Shown here in pieces: positions 38,144-47,570 of a stretch of 64,000 nt of DNA. The DNA is from Microlunatus antarcticus. GTDB lineage: Bacteria > Actinomycetota > Actinomycetes > Propionibacteriales > Propionibacteriaceae. Position 1 is the first letter of the stretch; every line of letters begins with the position of its first letter. The stretch covers positions 1,054,001 to 1,118,000 of the forward strand of contig NZ_JACHZG010000001.1 of assembly GCF_014193425.1 (NCBI RefSeq), written 5' to 3'. The translations under genes and the position numbers were made by a program. The notes under the pieces were generated by a model. That model did no database searches. It was not told the DNA's origin and was given only the letters and a program-made list of their open reading frames with translations.

Positions 38144-39565
38144 TCAGCGAGGAGCGGTCAGCCCCGTGACCGGGTCGAACCGCAGACGTCGACCGCCGCA
38201 CGTCAGCACGACGGCGTCACCCGGATCCCCCGGAACCGTCGCCGTCGAGGCCGGGTCGCGCTGCCCGCCCGCGAACCGGGCGCGCACCTCGCGCTTGTCC
38301 CCGCACACGAAGCGCCACAGCGCGGGTCCGCCGTGAACCGAGACCGCGACCAGCTGGTCCGCCGTGCGGTCGAGGCGGTTCGAGCCGGCGAGGACGACGA
38401 CGTCGCCGTACCGGGCGCCGACGAGCGGGCGCGGTTCACCGGCGGGGCCGACCCGCCGGGTGAGCAACGGACCGTCCGACTCCGCGTCGGAAGAGGCGCC
38501 GACGGCGGGCCCCCGCAGGGCGACGGGGGAGACCGTGACGTCGGCGTCCGTCGTGCCCAGCTGGCGGTAGCCGACGTACGTCGTCACGGTCGAGCAGCCC
38601 GACCCGCTGACGGCGACGGTCTGGGTCGGGGTGTCGGCCGGCTGCTCGGGCGTCGGCGGGTAGACCCACGTGGCGCAGGTGAAGTGCAGGTCGGCGACGG
38701 GGTCGCCGTAGCGGAGCTCGGTCACCCGCTGGCCGGCCACGGTCTGCGCCGTCCACCAGAGCTCGAGCAGGGCGACGAAGCCGACCGCGAGCGCCGCGTA
38801 CCACCACCAGGAACGTCGCCCGCCCGAGCGCGGCCAGCACTGGTAGCCCAGCCAGGTGACGAGGACCAGGAGGGCGCCGAAGAGGTAGAGCCGCACCGAG
38901 GCGCCCGTGAGCAGCGCCGAGAACCGGAGGGCGACGGAGTTGCCGGCCAGGAGGGCGGCCTCGGCGCGCAGGTCGAAGGCCAGCAGCCAGCGGCCCAGCG
39001 CGAGCGGGCCCGGCAGGAGCACGATCCAGGCGGCGACGAGGAGGGCGCCCGTCCGCGTCGTCACCGGCGGCCGGGGCGCGAGGCCGGCCAGGACAGCGTG
39101 GCCGACGGCCCACCACGTCGTGCCGAGCCAGACCAGCACGACGATGACGGACAGCGCGCCAGTGCTGAGGCCGGCCACGGCCTGCTCCACGAGGACGAGG
39201 AGGGCCATCAGCGTCCCGACGGCGGCCGGCGCCGCCAGCCAGGCCCGTCCGATCCGCTGGCCCCGGCGCACCAGCACCGTGAGGCCGGCGCTGCAGAGCA
39301 GCAGCAGGCCCACGTTGACCGGGTGGCGGAAGAGCGACAGCGCGCCCAGCTGGGCCAGCCACCAGGTCCGCGCCGGCAGGGCGGAGGTCTCGGGCAGCCC
39401 GCCCGCGACCAGGAACAGCCACTGCACGGCCAGGAGCACGGCGAGGGGGAGGGTGGCGGCGGTCCGTACGGTCCGACGCTGCACGGCGAGCTCGCGGCCG
39501 GGCCAGGGCGAGCCGAGCTCGGGCTCGGTCTCGTGCCGGCTGACGTAGCCGTGGACGAGGGTCAT
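38144..39565 (-). CDS. Polytopic membrane protein of unknown function
   Basis: A 473-residue protein with about eight helices between residues 35 and 280, ending in LLELWWTAQTVAG. A C-terminal domain of about 180 residues, probably outside the membrane, is rich in beta-type sequence with Cys residues in FTCATWVYPP, SGSGCSTVTTYVG, WRFVCGDKR and VVLTCGG. I do not recognise the family. Its ATG overlaps the stop of the SPFH-like gene upstream (ATGA), so the two are translated together and probably work together. It converges on comEC with a 5-base gap. Confidence 0.7.
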   Translation of the reverse strand: MTLVHGYVSRHETEPELGSPWPGRELAVQRRTVRTAATLPLAVLLAVQWLFLVAGGLPETSALPARTWWLAQLGALSLFRHPVNVGLLLLCSAGLTVLVRRGQRIGRAWLAAPAAVGTLMALLVLVEQAVAGLSTGALSVIVVLVWLGTTWWAVGHAVLAGLAPRPPVTTRTGALLVAAWIVLLPGPLALGRWLLAFDLRAEAALLAGNSVALRFSALLTGASVRLYLFGALLVLVTWLGYQCWPRSGGRRSWWWYAALAVGFVALLELWWTAQTVAGQRVTELRYGDPVADLHFTCATWVYPPTPEQPADTPTQTVAVSGSGCSTVTTYVGYRQLGTTDADVTVSPVALRGPAVGASSDAESDGPLLTRRVGPAGEPRPLVGARYGDVVVLAGSNRLDRTADQLVAVSVHGGPALWRFVCGDKREVRARFAGGQRDPASTATVPGDPGDAVVLTCGGRRLRFDPVTGLTAPR

Positions 39566-40227
39566 CGCGACACGGTGGCCGGCGGCGCCGGCACGACCCA
39601 GCCGCGGCCCTCGGTCGGCCAGTCGACGTCGACGACCTCCAGGCCCGACCGCTCGACCAGGCCGCCCAGGAACGTCTCCGGCAGCGCCCCGTCGAGCAGG
39701 ACGCCGAGGCTGGAGTCGACCAGCTCGTGCAGCGTGCGCCGGCGTACGGCTTCGGTGGTCCGCGCCGAGACCTCGCGGGCCAGGCGGTCCAGGATCGCGT
39801 CGCCCAGCCCCTCGAGCCCGTCCGACCCGGCGCTCCCGGACTCGTCGGCGAGCTCGCGCAGGCCCGACGCCGAGTCCCCGAGCGCCACCGTCAGCCGCAG
39901 CTCGACCTGCTGCACGACGCGGTCGTCGTGGGTGTCGAAGGGCCCGACGCGCAGCCAGACCTCGACGGGCTCGTGCGTCACGACCACGTACGTCGGTGCG
40001 CCCAGCCCGAGCAGGGCGGGCAGGACCAGGCTGCCGGCGGGCAGGACCTCGAGCTCGCCCTCGGGTCGGCGGACCAGCGCGGTGGTCCGGTCGGCCACGT
40101 AGGCGACGCTCTCGACCGGGTGGGGCCGGCTGACGAGGCGGGTGGGCCGGTGCTCGGGCGCGCGCGTCCCGGCCGGTCGGCGCCGGACCGCGCGGAGCAG
40201 CAGGGCCTCGACCAGCGGCGCGACCAC
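39562..40227 (-). CDS. SPFH/band-7-like domain protein
   Basis: A 221-residue protein. The N-terminal half is beta-rich (VESVAYVADRTTALVRRPEG, VEVWLRVGPFDTHDD). VQQVELRLTVALGD, LDRLAREVSARTTEAVRRRTLHELV and the final ERSGLEVVDVDW resemble the SPFH (stomatin/prohibitin) pattern of beta domain plus amphipathic helix, but without the usual N-terminal membrane hairpin. The start is GTG 40227, with GAGGGG about 5 bases upstream. It forms an overlapping pair with the membrane protein gene that follows. The SPFH assignment is by pattern only. Confidence 0.6.
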   Translation of the reverse strand: MVAPLVEALLLRAVRRRPAGTRAPEHRPTRLVSRPHPVESVAYVADRTTALVRRPEGELEVLPAGSLVLPALLGLGAPTYVVVTHEPVEVWLRVGPFDTHDDRVVQQVELRLTVALGDSASGLRELADESGSAGSDGLEGLGDAILDRLAREVSARTTEAVRRRTLHELVDSSLGVLLDGALPETFLGGLVERSGLEVVDVDWPTEGRGWVVPAPPATVSR

Positions 40228-40348
40228 GACGACCCCCTCGCCGGGACGGGCCCCGACCTCGGGGTCAGTCTGGCACCGGCACCGGTGGTCGCCGCCGAGC
40301 CCGCGCCGAGCCGGGAGACGTGTCGGCGGGGCCTGGCATGCTGACGCC

Positions 40349-41335
40349 GTGGCTGCAGCGACCCGGGGACGGAGCACTCCGTCCCCCTTCGGGCGGACGA
40401 CGCTGGTGAGCGGTCCGGAGGGGCTGCTCGCCGACCGGGCCGTCGCCGGGCTCCTCGCCCAGGCGCGCAAGGAGTCGGCGGAGGTCGAGGTCAGCCGCAC
40501 CGAGGCGGTGCTGCTCGACGGCGGCCGGCTCACCGAGCTGAGCGGCTCGTCGCTCTTCGCCACGCGCAAGGCGGTCGTCGTCACCGACCTCGCCAACCTG
40601 TCGCCCGAGGTCGCTCCCGACCTGCTCGAGGTGGTGGCGGCGCGGCTGCCGGACGTCGCGCTGGTGCTCGTGCACGGCGGTGGACAGAAGGGCAAGGGCG
40701 TCCTCGACAAGCTCAAGGCGCTCGACGTCACGGTCGTCGACTGCCCGCCGGTCAAGACGTGGGAGCTGCCGCAGTTCGTCGCGGCCGAGGTCCGCCAGGC
40801 CGGCGGGACGGTCGAGGCGGGCGCGGCCCAGGCGCTCGTGGACGCGGTCGGCAACGACCTCCGCGCCCTCGCCGCCGGCGCCGCGCAGCTGGTCTCCGAC
40901 ACCGAGGGCCACGTGGAGACCGAGGACGTCCGGCGCTACTTCGGCGGCCGGGCCGACGTGACGAGCTTCGCGGTCGCCGACGCCGTGCTCTCCGGGCGTA
41001 CGGGTGCGGCGATGGAGCAGCTGCGCTGGGCGCTCACGACCGGGGTCGCGCCGGTGCTGGTGACGAGCGCGCTGGCCTCCGGCGTCCGGGGCCTCGGCAA
41101 GCTCGTCGGCGCGGACCCGGGGCAGCGCGACGTCGACCTCGCCCGCGAGGTGGGGGTCCCGCCGTGGAAGCTCAAGTCGATGCGGTCCCAGGCGCGTGGC
41201 TGGGACGCGCGCGGCCTCGCCACCGCGCTGCGGGCCGTCGCCACCGCGGACGCGGACGTCAAGGGCGCGGCCGAGGACGCGGCGTATTCCCTGGAGCGTG
41301 CCGTCCTGGCCGTCGCAGCGGCGCGCCGCACCTAG
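40349..41335 (+). CDS. holA: DNA polymerase III delta subunit
   Basis: A 328-residue clamp-loader subunit. It has the AAA+-like N-terminal fold without Walker motifs: LVSGPEGLLADRAVAGLL, VEVSRTEAVLLDGGRLTELSGSSLFATRKAVVVTDL and LVLVHGGGQKGKGVLDKLKAL. The helical C-terminal collar reads DVDLAREVGVPPWKLKSMRSQARGWDARGLATAL. It opens the beta clamp during replisome loading. GTG 40349 is the start. Position between comEC and convergent rpsT, followed by lepA, is the standard actinobacterial order. Confidence 0.93.
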   Translation: MAAATRGRSTPSPFGRTTLVSGPEGLLADRAVAGLLAQARKESAEVEVSRTEAVLLDGGRLTELSGSSLFATRKAVVVTDLANLSPEVAPDLLEVVAARLPDVALVLVHGGGQKGKGVLDKLKALDVTVVDCPPVKTWELPQFVAAEVRQAGGTVEAGAAQALVDAVGNDLRALAAGAAQLVSDTEGHVETEDVRRYFGGRADVTSFAVADAVLSGRTGAAMEQLRWALTTGVAPVLVTSALASGVRGLGKLVGADPGQRDVDLAREVGVPPWKLKSMRSQARGWDARGLATALRAVATADADVKGAAEDAAYSLERAVLAVAAARRT

Positions 41336-41378
41336 TCGTCGTCGGGCGCAGTTCCGACAGCACGGGGTCCCGACAGCA

Positions 41379-41414
41379 CGACGTCCCGGTCACCGCGAGG
41401 TGACCGGGACGTCG
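41379..41414. terminator. Bidirectional terminator between holA and rpsT
   Basis: A perfect 15-bp stem (41379-41393 with 41400-41414) with loop CGCGAG lies between the convergent stops of holA and rpsT. Confidence 0.75.
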
Positions 41415-41435
41415 AGGACGTGCTGGGGGTGGTGC

Positions 41436-41699
41436 TCAGCCGAGGCTGGCGGCCTTGCTGGCGATGGCCGACTTGCGGTTCGCCGCCTGGTTGGCGTGGA
41501 TGACGCCCCGCGAGGCGGCCTTGTCGAGCGCACGGTTGGCGGCGCGAGCGGCGATCGTCGCCTTCTCGGCGTCACCGGACTCGGCGGCGTCGCGGAACTT
41601 GCGCACCTGGGTGCGCAGCGCCGACTTGACGGCCTTGTTGCGCTGACGAGCCTTCTCGTTCGTCTTGATGCGCTTGATCTGAGACTTGATGTTGGCCAC
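41436..41699 (-). CDS. rpsT: 30S ribosomal protein S20
   Basis: An 87-residue basic helical protein: [30 protein letters not shown] at the N-terminus and [29 protein letters not shown] near the end, both S20 hallmarks. It binds 16S rRNA in the small subunit. The start is GTG 41699. It is transcribed away from lepA and ends at a strong shared terminator. Confidence 0.98.
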   Translation of the reverse strand: MANIKSQIKRIKTNEKARQRNKAVKSALRTQVRKFRDAAESGDAEKATIAARAANRALDKAASRGVIHANQAANRKSAIASKAASLG

Positions 41700-41847
41700 G
41701 GGGTAATTGATCCTTGCGAGGCTGGCGTGAGTGAGACGAGATGACGCGCCCGTTCCCAGGCACGATCGCTCAGACTACCAGCGCCCGGCACGGCCGCCCA
41801 ACTCGAACGGTCGGGAGTCTTCGGGACGCGTGGAATAGTTGTCCGTT

Positions 41848-43698
41848 GTGATCCCTGCCCCGTCTCCCGGCCGCACCGATCCTGCGCTCATCCGGAACTT
41901 CTGCATCATCGCCCACATCGACCACGGCAAGTCGACGCTGGCGGACCGGATGCTCGGCCTGACCGGTGTGGTCGACGCGCGCTCCGCCCGCGCGCAGTAC
42001 CTCGACCGCATGGACATCGAGCGCGAGCGCGGCATCACCATCAAGTCCCAGGCGGTCAGGCTGCCGTGGCGCCTCTCGGGGAGCTCGGCCGACGACCCGA
42101 CGTACATCCTGAACATGATCGACACCCCGGGCCACGTCGACTTCACGTACGAGGTGTCCCGCTCGCTCGCCGCGTGCGAGGGGGCCGTGCTGCTCGTCGA
42201 CGCCGCGCAGGGCATCGAGGCGCAGACGCTGGCGAACCTCTACCTCGCCCTCGAGGCGGACCTGCACATCATCCCGGTGCTCAACAAGATCGACCTGCCC
42301 AGCGCGCAGCCGGACAAGTACGCCGCCGAGCTGGCCGGGATCATCGGCTGCGACCCCTCCGACGTGCTGCGGGTGTCGGCCAAGACCGGGATGGGCGTCG
42401 AGGACCTGCTCGACGCGATCGTCGCCCAGGTCCCGCACCCGGTCGGCGACCCGACGGCCCCGGCCCGGGCATTGATCTTCGACTCCGTGTACGACACCTA
42501 CCGCGGCGTGGTCACCTACGTCCGCGTGGTCGACGGCGAGCTCAAGCACCGCGAGCAGGTGCAGATGATGTCGACCCGCTCCACGCACGAGGCGCTGGAG
42601 GTCGGGGTCATCTCGCCCGACCCGGCCAAGTCGCCGTCGTTGGGGGTCGGCGAGGTCGGCTACCTGATCACCGGGGTCAAGGACGTCCGGCAGTCCCGCG
42701 TCGGCGACACGGTCACGACGCTGGCGCGGCCGGCGACCCAGGACCTCGGCGGCTACAAGACCCCGAACCCGATGGTCTACGCCGGGCTCTACCCGATCGA
42801 CGGCGCCGACTACCCCGAGCTCCGCGAGGCCCTCGACAAGCTGCAGCTCAACGACGCCGCGCTGGTCTACGAGCCGGAGACCTCGGGCGCCCTCGGCTTC
42901 GGCTTCCGGATCGGCTTCCTGGGCCTGCTGCACATGGAGATCGTCCGCGAGCGGCTGGAGCGCGAGTTCAACCTCGACCTCATCTCCACCGCGCCCAGCG
43001 TGGTCTACCGCGTGGTCATGGAGGACGGCTCCGAGGTCACGGTGACCAACCCGTCGGAGTACCCGACGGGCGGCAAGATCGCCGAGGTCTACGAGCCCGT
43101 GGTCAAGGCGGCGGTCCTCACCCCGGTCGACTACATCGGCACGATCCTGGAGCTGTGCCAGGCCCGCCGCGGCGTCCAGCACGGCATGGAGTACCTCTCC
43201 GCCGACCGGGTCGAGATCCGCTACACCCTGCCGCTCGCCGAGATCATCTTCGACTTCTTCGACGCCCTCAAGTCGCGCACCAAGGGCTACGCGAGCCTGG
43301 ACTACGAGCCGAGCGGCGAGCAGGAGTCCGACCTGGTCAAGGTCGACGTGCTGCTGCAGGGCGAGCCGGTCGACGCCTTCTCCGCCATCGTGCACAAGGA
43401 CAAGGCGTACGCGTACGGGCTGATGATGGCGGGCAAGCTCAAGGAGCTCATCCCGCGCCAGCAGTTCGAGGTGCCGATCCAGGCCGCGATCGGCGCCCGG
43501 GTCATCGCCCGGGAGACGATCAGCGCGATCCGCAAGGACGTCCTGGCGAAGTGCTACGGCGGTGACATCACCCGCAAGCGCAAGCTGCTGGAGAAGCAGA
43601 AGGAGGGCAAGAAGCGGATGAAGATGGTCGGCCGCGTCGAGGTCCCCCAGGAGGCGTTCGTCGCCGCGCTCTCCACCACGGAGCCGGCCAAGAAGTGA
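41848..43698 (+). CDS. lepA: Elongation factor 4
   Basis: A 616-residue translational GTPase (EF-4) that acts on stalled ribosomes. G1 is [10 protein letters not shown]2 in [13 protein letters not shown]3 DTPGH, G4 NKID, and G5 near SAKTGMG. The EF-4-specific C-terminal domain ends with [36 protein letters not shown] 41848 is preferred: TAGTTG stands 6 bases upstream, and TTG 41839 would fall inside that box. The stop overlaps the next gene's GTG. Confidence 0.97.
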   Translation: MIPAPSPGRTDPALIRNFCIIAHIDHGKSTLADRMLGLTGVVDARSARAQYLDRMDIERERGITIKSQAVRLPWRLSGSSADDPTYILNMIDTPGHVDFTYEVSRSLAACEGAVLLVDAAQGIEAQTLANLYLALEADLHIIPVLNKIDLPSAQPDKYAAELAGIIGCDPSDVLRVSAKTGMGVEDLLDAIVAQVPHPVGDPTAPARALIFDSVYDTYRGVVTYVRVVDGELKHREQVQMMSTRSTHEALEVGVISPDPAKSPSLGVGEVGYLITGVKDVRQSRVGDTVTTLARPATQDLGGYKTPNPMVYAGLYPIDGADYPELREALDKLQLNDAALVYEPETSGALGFGFRIGFLGLLHMEIVRERLEREFNLDLISTAPSVVYRVVMEDGSEVTVTNPSEYPTGGKIAEVYEPVVKAAVLTPVDYIGTILELCQARRGVQHGMEYLSADRVEIRYTLPLAEIIFDFFDALKSRTKGYASLDYEPSGEQESDLVKVDVLLQGEPVDAFSAIVHKDKAYAYGLMMAGKLKELIPRQQFEVPIQAAIGARVIARETISAIRKDVLAKCYGGDITRKRKLLEKQKEGKKRMKMVGRVEVPQEAFVAALSTTEPAKK

Positions 43699-44447
43699 CG
43701 TCGGCGGCGGACAGCGCCGAGGTCGCGGCCCGCCGTGCGCGGGTGGAGGCGCTGCTGGCCCGTCCGTCCAGCTCGGGGACGCTGCGCTTCCTCGTGTCGG
43801 TCGGCGCGGGCCTCGTCGTCTGCGTCGTGCTGTCGCTGGCCACCGCGCTGCGCTACGGGATCATCGGCGGGCTGATGACCATCGCCGCCGCGTACGTCGT
43901 CTGGACCTACTTCTCGGTGCGCCGGTTTCACGGCCAGGGCACGTACGCGCACGCCGGCCGGGAGGACCCGAGCTGGCTCGTCCGCCAGGTCGGCATCACG
44001 ATGGTCATCGTCGGCAACCTCGGCGCCGTCGTCGCGGTCCTGGTGCTGGACCAGGGCGAGGGGCGCGACCTCGACGCCGGGCTCGCGGTCGGCAGCGTGC
44101 TGCTGTCGTGGTTCCTGCTGCACACGCTCTACGCCCCGCACTACGCCCGGATCTTCTACGGTCCGCCCGAGCCGGACGTCCCACCCCTGGTGCTCACCGA
44201 GCCGGGCACCGACCGGACCGTCACCGTGGCCGGCGGCATCGACTTCAACGTCGACGGCTACTGGCCGATGTACGGCGACTTCACCTACTTCGCGTTCAAC
44301 CTCGGCATGACGTTCCAGGTGTCCGACACCTCGGTGAAGAGCCCGACGATCCGGCGGTTGGTGCTGGGCCACTGCCTGCTGTCGTACTTCTTCGCCACCG
44401 CGATCACGGCGACGGTGATCAACCTGGTCGTCGGGCTCGTCTCCTAA
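43695..44447 (+). CDS. DUF1345 membrane protein
   Basis: A 250-residue membrane protein with about six helices. It shows DUF1345 hallmarks: [50 protein letters not shown] and the last helix with a [13 protein letters not shown] segment. The family has no known function. GTG 43695 overlaps the lepA stop (GTGA). Its TAA stop overlaps the TAG stop of the convergent sugar permease by two bases, so no terminator space exists between them. Confidence 0.88.
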   Translation: MTSAADSAEVAARRARVEALLARPSSSGTLRFLVSVGAGLVVCVVLSLATALRYGIIGGLMTIAAAYVVWTYFSVRRFHGQGTYAHAGREDPSWLVRQVGITMVIVGNLGAVVAVLVLDQGEGRDLDAGLAVGSVLLSWFLLHTLYAPHYARIFYGPPEPDVPPLVLTEPGTDRTVTVAGGIDFNVDGYWPMYGDFTYFAFNLGMTFQVSDTSVKSPTIRRLVLGHCLLSYFFATAITATVINLVVGLVS

Positions 44448-45283
44448 TCGATCCCGGAACGTTCCACGCCCTGCACGAGCTGGCGCTGCAGCACGAGGAA
44501 GACGATCAAGACCGGCAGGATCGCGACGGCCGAGCCCATGAAGACCTGGGCGGTGTCCACCCGTTGCGACGCCGTGTACGCGCTCAGCGCCACCTGGACG
44601 GTCCGGTAGGCCGGGTCCTGCCCGATGAGGAGCGGCCAGAGGAACGAGTTCCAGGCGTTGAGGAACGTGATGGTCCCGACCGCGGCGCAGATGCCCCACG
44701 CGTTGGGCAGCACGATGCGGGTGAAGGTGCGCCAGCGCCCCGCGCCGTCGATCGACGCCGCCTCCTCGAGCTCGACGGGGAAGCCGGAGAAGAACTGCCG
44801 GAACAGGAACGTCGCGAACGCCGAGAAGAGCACCGGCACGACCAGCCCGCGCAGGCTGGAGATCCAGCCGAGGCTGGACACCATGACGAACGTCGGCACG
44901 AAGGTCACCGTCGTCGGCACCATCAGCGTCAGCACGGTCATCCCGAGCACGAGTCGGCTGGCCCGCGAGGGGACGCGCGCGAGCCCGTAGCCCGCCATGG
45001 CCGAGATCACGACGGTGAGGACGGTCTGCAGGACCGAGACCACGGCGGAGTTGAGCAGGCTCCGGGCGAACTGCACGTTCTCGTCGGCGAAGAGGCGGCG
45101 CAGGTTCTCCAGCGACGGGTTCGCCGGCCACCAGACCCAGGACGCCGAGACCAGCTCGGCGGGCGAGGCGAGCGCGTTGCGCACCACGACGTAGAACGGC
45201 AGCAGGAAGACCAGCGCGAGCAGGGCGAGCAGCCCGTGCCGCGCCACCTCCGGTCCCCGCCGGACGCGTCCGCCGATCATCAT
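44444..45283 (-). CDS. Carbohydrate ABC transporter permease, MalG/UgpE type
   Basis: A 279-residue inner-membrane permease with six helices. The coupling loop reads PVELEEAASIDGAGRWRTFTRIVLPNAW, the EAA motif of sugar permeases, and FNAWNSFLWPLL is a MalG-type signature. It pairs with the MalF-type permease encoded upstream; ATG 45283 overlaps that gene's stop (ATGA). It is the last gene of the sugar operon and no ATPase gene follows, so a shared MsiK-like ATPase elsewhere probably energises it. Confidence 0.92.
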   Translation of the reverse strand: MMIGGRVRRGPEVARHGLLALLALVFLLPFYVVVRNALASPAELVSASWVWWPANPSLENLRRLFADENVQFARSLLNSAVVSVLQTVLTVVISAMAGYGLARVPSRASRLVLGMTVLTLMVPTTVTFVPTFVMVSSLGWISSLRGLVVPVLFSAFATFLFRQFFSGFPVELEEAASIDGAGRWRTFTRIVLPNAWGICAAVGTITFLNAWNSFLWPLLIGQDPAYRTVQVALSAYTASQRVDTAQVFMGSAVAILPVLIVFLVLQRQLVQGVERSGID

Positions 45284-46194
45284 GCGGCCTCCCGCCGCTC
45301 GCGGAGCAGCCGCAGCTGCCCGACCCCGAGGGCAGCGACGACGAGGGTCAGGATGACCGTGCCGGCGCTGCCGACCCCGAGGTCCTGCGTGCCCTGCCCG
45401 AGCGAGACGAGGTAGAGGTAGACCAGCGGCGGGCGCGCGTACGGCGGGTAGCTGCCGACCGAGATCAGGGTGTTGTAGAACTCGTCGAAGGCCTGGAACG
45501 CGCCGATGGTCAGCAGCAGGAGCACCGCGACCGACGTCGCCCGGAGCTGCGGCAGCGTGATCCAGCGGACGACCCGCCAGCCGGTGGCGCCGTCGAGCGC
45601 GGCGGCCTCGTACGTGTCGGTCGGGATGCGCTGCAGCCCGGCGAGGAACAGCACCATGTAGAAGCCGGCCTGCAGCCACAGCCGCAGCGACACGAGCACC
45701 ACCCAGTAGAGGTAGTGCTCGCCGCTGAGCCAGGCCACCGGGTCCTGGCCCAGGGCCCGCAGCGCGGAGTTGATCAGGCCGAACCGGGCGCCGTTGAAGA
45801 TCGAAAGCCGCCAGACGAGGGCGGCGACGACGTACGAGCAGGCCGTGGGCAGGAAGAAGGCGGACCGGAAGAACGCCTGCGCGAACCGGGCCCGGGCCAC
45901 GAGCAGCGCGAGGCCGAGCGAGAGCGCGAACGTCGTCGGCACGATGAGGACGGCGAAGACGACGAACGTGCCCATGCTGACCAGGAACGCGCGGTTCGTC
46001 AGCAGGTAGGCGTAGTTGCCCAGCCCGACGAAGCGCGTCGGCGTCACCGTGTTGCGGGCGTCGAAGAACGACAGGTAGACGCTCCACGCGACCGGCACGT
46101 AGACGAAGACGAGCAGCCCGAGGACGAAGGGGCCGCAGAAGACCCAGAACCAGAGGCGGTCCGAGCGCGCCCGCGCGGGTGCCGCGATGCTCAC
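45280..46194 (-). CDS. Carbohydrate ABC transporter permease, MalF/UgpA type
   Basis: A 304-residue inner-membrane permease with six helices. The start region is WVFCGPFVLGLLVFVYVPVAWSVYLSFFD, then GLGNYAYLLTNRAF, and the EAA loop is PTDTYEAAALDGATGWRVVRWITLPQLR. GTG 46194 is 8 bases after the binding-protein stop. Sugar specificity is unknown. Confidence 0.92.
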   Translation of the reverse strand: MSIAAPARARSDRLWFWVFCGPFVLGLLVFVYVPVAWSVYLSFFDARNTVTPTRFVGLGNYAYLLTNRAFLVSMGTFVVFAVLIVPTTFALSLGLALLVARARFAQAFFRSAFFLPTACSYVVAALVWRLSIFNGARFGLINSALRALGQDPVAWLSGEHYLYWVVLVSLRLWLQAGFYMVLFLAGLQRIPTDTYEAAALDGATGWRVVRWITLPQLRATSVAVLLLLTIGAFQAFDEFYNTLISVGSYPPYARPPLVYLYLVSLGQGTQDLGVGSAGTVILTLVVAALGVGQLRLLRERREAA

Positions 46195-46201
46195 GCGGGA
46201 C

Positions 46202-47506
46202 TCACCCCCGGGCGCGGGCGATCTCGGTCTTGGCGGTGGCCGCGACCTGGCCGATCTCCGTGCGCGGGTCGGCGTTCTTGGTCAGGACCCGGGTCAGGGC
46301 GGCGGTGAGCGCGTTGGAGGTCGCCGGCGTCCACAGCTTGCTCGGGGCGTGGCCGAGCTCGTCGACGAACTTCGCCGCCTCGGCACCCGGGCCCGTGGCG
46401 ATCTTGGTCGCCTGCGGCACGAGCGAGGGCTTGGCCGGGATGTGGACGCCGTAGGAGTTGGAGAAGTCGACCTGGTCGGCCTCCTGGTCGACCCAGAGCC
46501 AGCGCACGAAGGCCTTCGCCGCCTCCGGGTCCTTGCCCTTGGCGGCGACGATCGACCCGTACGAGCCGAAGGGCACGCTCGGCCGACCGGCGGCCCCGAC
46601 TGCGGGGAAGGGCAGGACGCCGAAGTCGTCGCCGAGCTTGTCCTGCACGTCGGGCAACGTCCAGAGCCCGGTCCACTGCATGGCGGTCTCGCCGTTGGTC
46701 AGCGGCGCCGCGTCGAACCAGTCGGCCGAGGCGCTGCGGACGAGACCACCGGACGTGGCGAGGTCGCGGTAGGCGGCGAAGGCGGCGTACCCGTCCGCGT
46801 CGTCGAAGCCGATGCCGGTGGAGTCGGCGTTGAGCTGCTCCCTCCCGGCCGACCACACGAGCATCTGCGCCAGGGTCGAGACGCCGCCGTCGTTGCCGGC
46901 GAAGAAGCCGCCCATGTCCTTGGTCGCGACGGCCTTGGCCGCCGCCGTCAGCTCCGCCAGGGTCGTGGGCGGGGCGACGCCCGCCTTCTCCAGCACGGAC
47001 TTGCGGTAGAAGAGCAGCTGCATGTCGACGGTCTGGGGGATCGCGTAGACCTTGCCCTCCCAGGTCATCGCGTCGAGCACGGGCTTGGAGAACTGGCTCG
47101 CCGCGTCGCCGAGGGTGTCGGTGAGGTCGACGACCTGGCCCGCCCGAATCATGTCCAGAGTCGGTCCGTTGCCGTACTCGAAGACGTCCGGCACGTCCGC
47201 CGTGAGCAGCGAGGCCGAGGCGAGCTTGTCGTAGTCGCCCGGGTTCCAGCGCACCGTCACGCTCGCCTGGTCGTACGCGGCCGCGTAGCGCTTCACCGCC
47301 GCCTCGACGCCGTCCTCGCCGTACTCGTGGTACCACTGCGACAGCGCCGGCTTCGGGCCGCCGGACGCCCCGGCGGATCCGCTCGAGGAGGCGCCGGCCG
47401 GGGGACGGCCGGTGTTGCCGCCGCAGCCGGCGAGGCCGACGGCGAGCGCGGAGGCGCCCACCCCGGACAGGAAGCGGCGACGGGGCAGCGACGAGGGAAT
47501 ACCCAT
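46202..47506 (-). CDS. Sugar ABC transporter substrate-binding lipoprotein
   Basis: A 434-residue extracellular binding protein. The signal RRRFLSGVGASALAVGLAGC has a twin-Arg-like start and an LAGC lipobox. The family 1 solute-binding fold follows: WYHEYGEDGVEAAVKRYAAAY, TADVPDVFEYGNGPTLDMIRAG, VYAIPQTVDMQLLFYRKSVLEKAG and WTGLWTLPDV. It should capture an oligosaccharide or similar solute and deliver it to the two permeases downstream. ATG 47506 has TAGAGT 7 bases upstream, so the operon probably starts as a leaderless transcript. The promoter region is shared with the divergent quinone oxidoreductase gene. Confidence 0.92.
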   Translation of the reverse strand: MGIPSSLPRRRFLSGVGASALAVGLAGCGGNTGRPPAGASSSGSAGASGGPKPALSQWYHEYGEDGVEAAVKRYAAAYDQASVTVRWNPGDYDKLASASLLTADVPDVFEYGNGPTLDMIRAGQVVDLTDTLGDAASQFSKPVLDAMTWEGKVYAIPQTVDMQLLFYRKSVLEKAGVAPPTTLAELTAAAKAVATKDMGGFFAGNDGGVSTLAQMLVWSAGREQLNADSTGIGFDDADGYAAFAAYRDLATSGGLVRSASADWFDAAPLTNGETAMQWTGLWTLPDVQDKLGDDFGVLPFPAVGAAGRPSVPFGSYGSIVAAKGKDPEAAKAFVRWLWVDQEADQVDFSNSYGVHIPAKPSLVPQATKIATGPGAEAAKFVDELGHAPSKLWTPATSNALTAALTRVLTKNADPRTEIGQVAATAKTEIARARG

Positions 47507-47570
47507 GTCCGGGACTCTAGTTACTTGGGTTGCCGCCACCGCGGGCGACACCGACCCGAGGAGACTCCAG

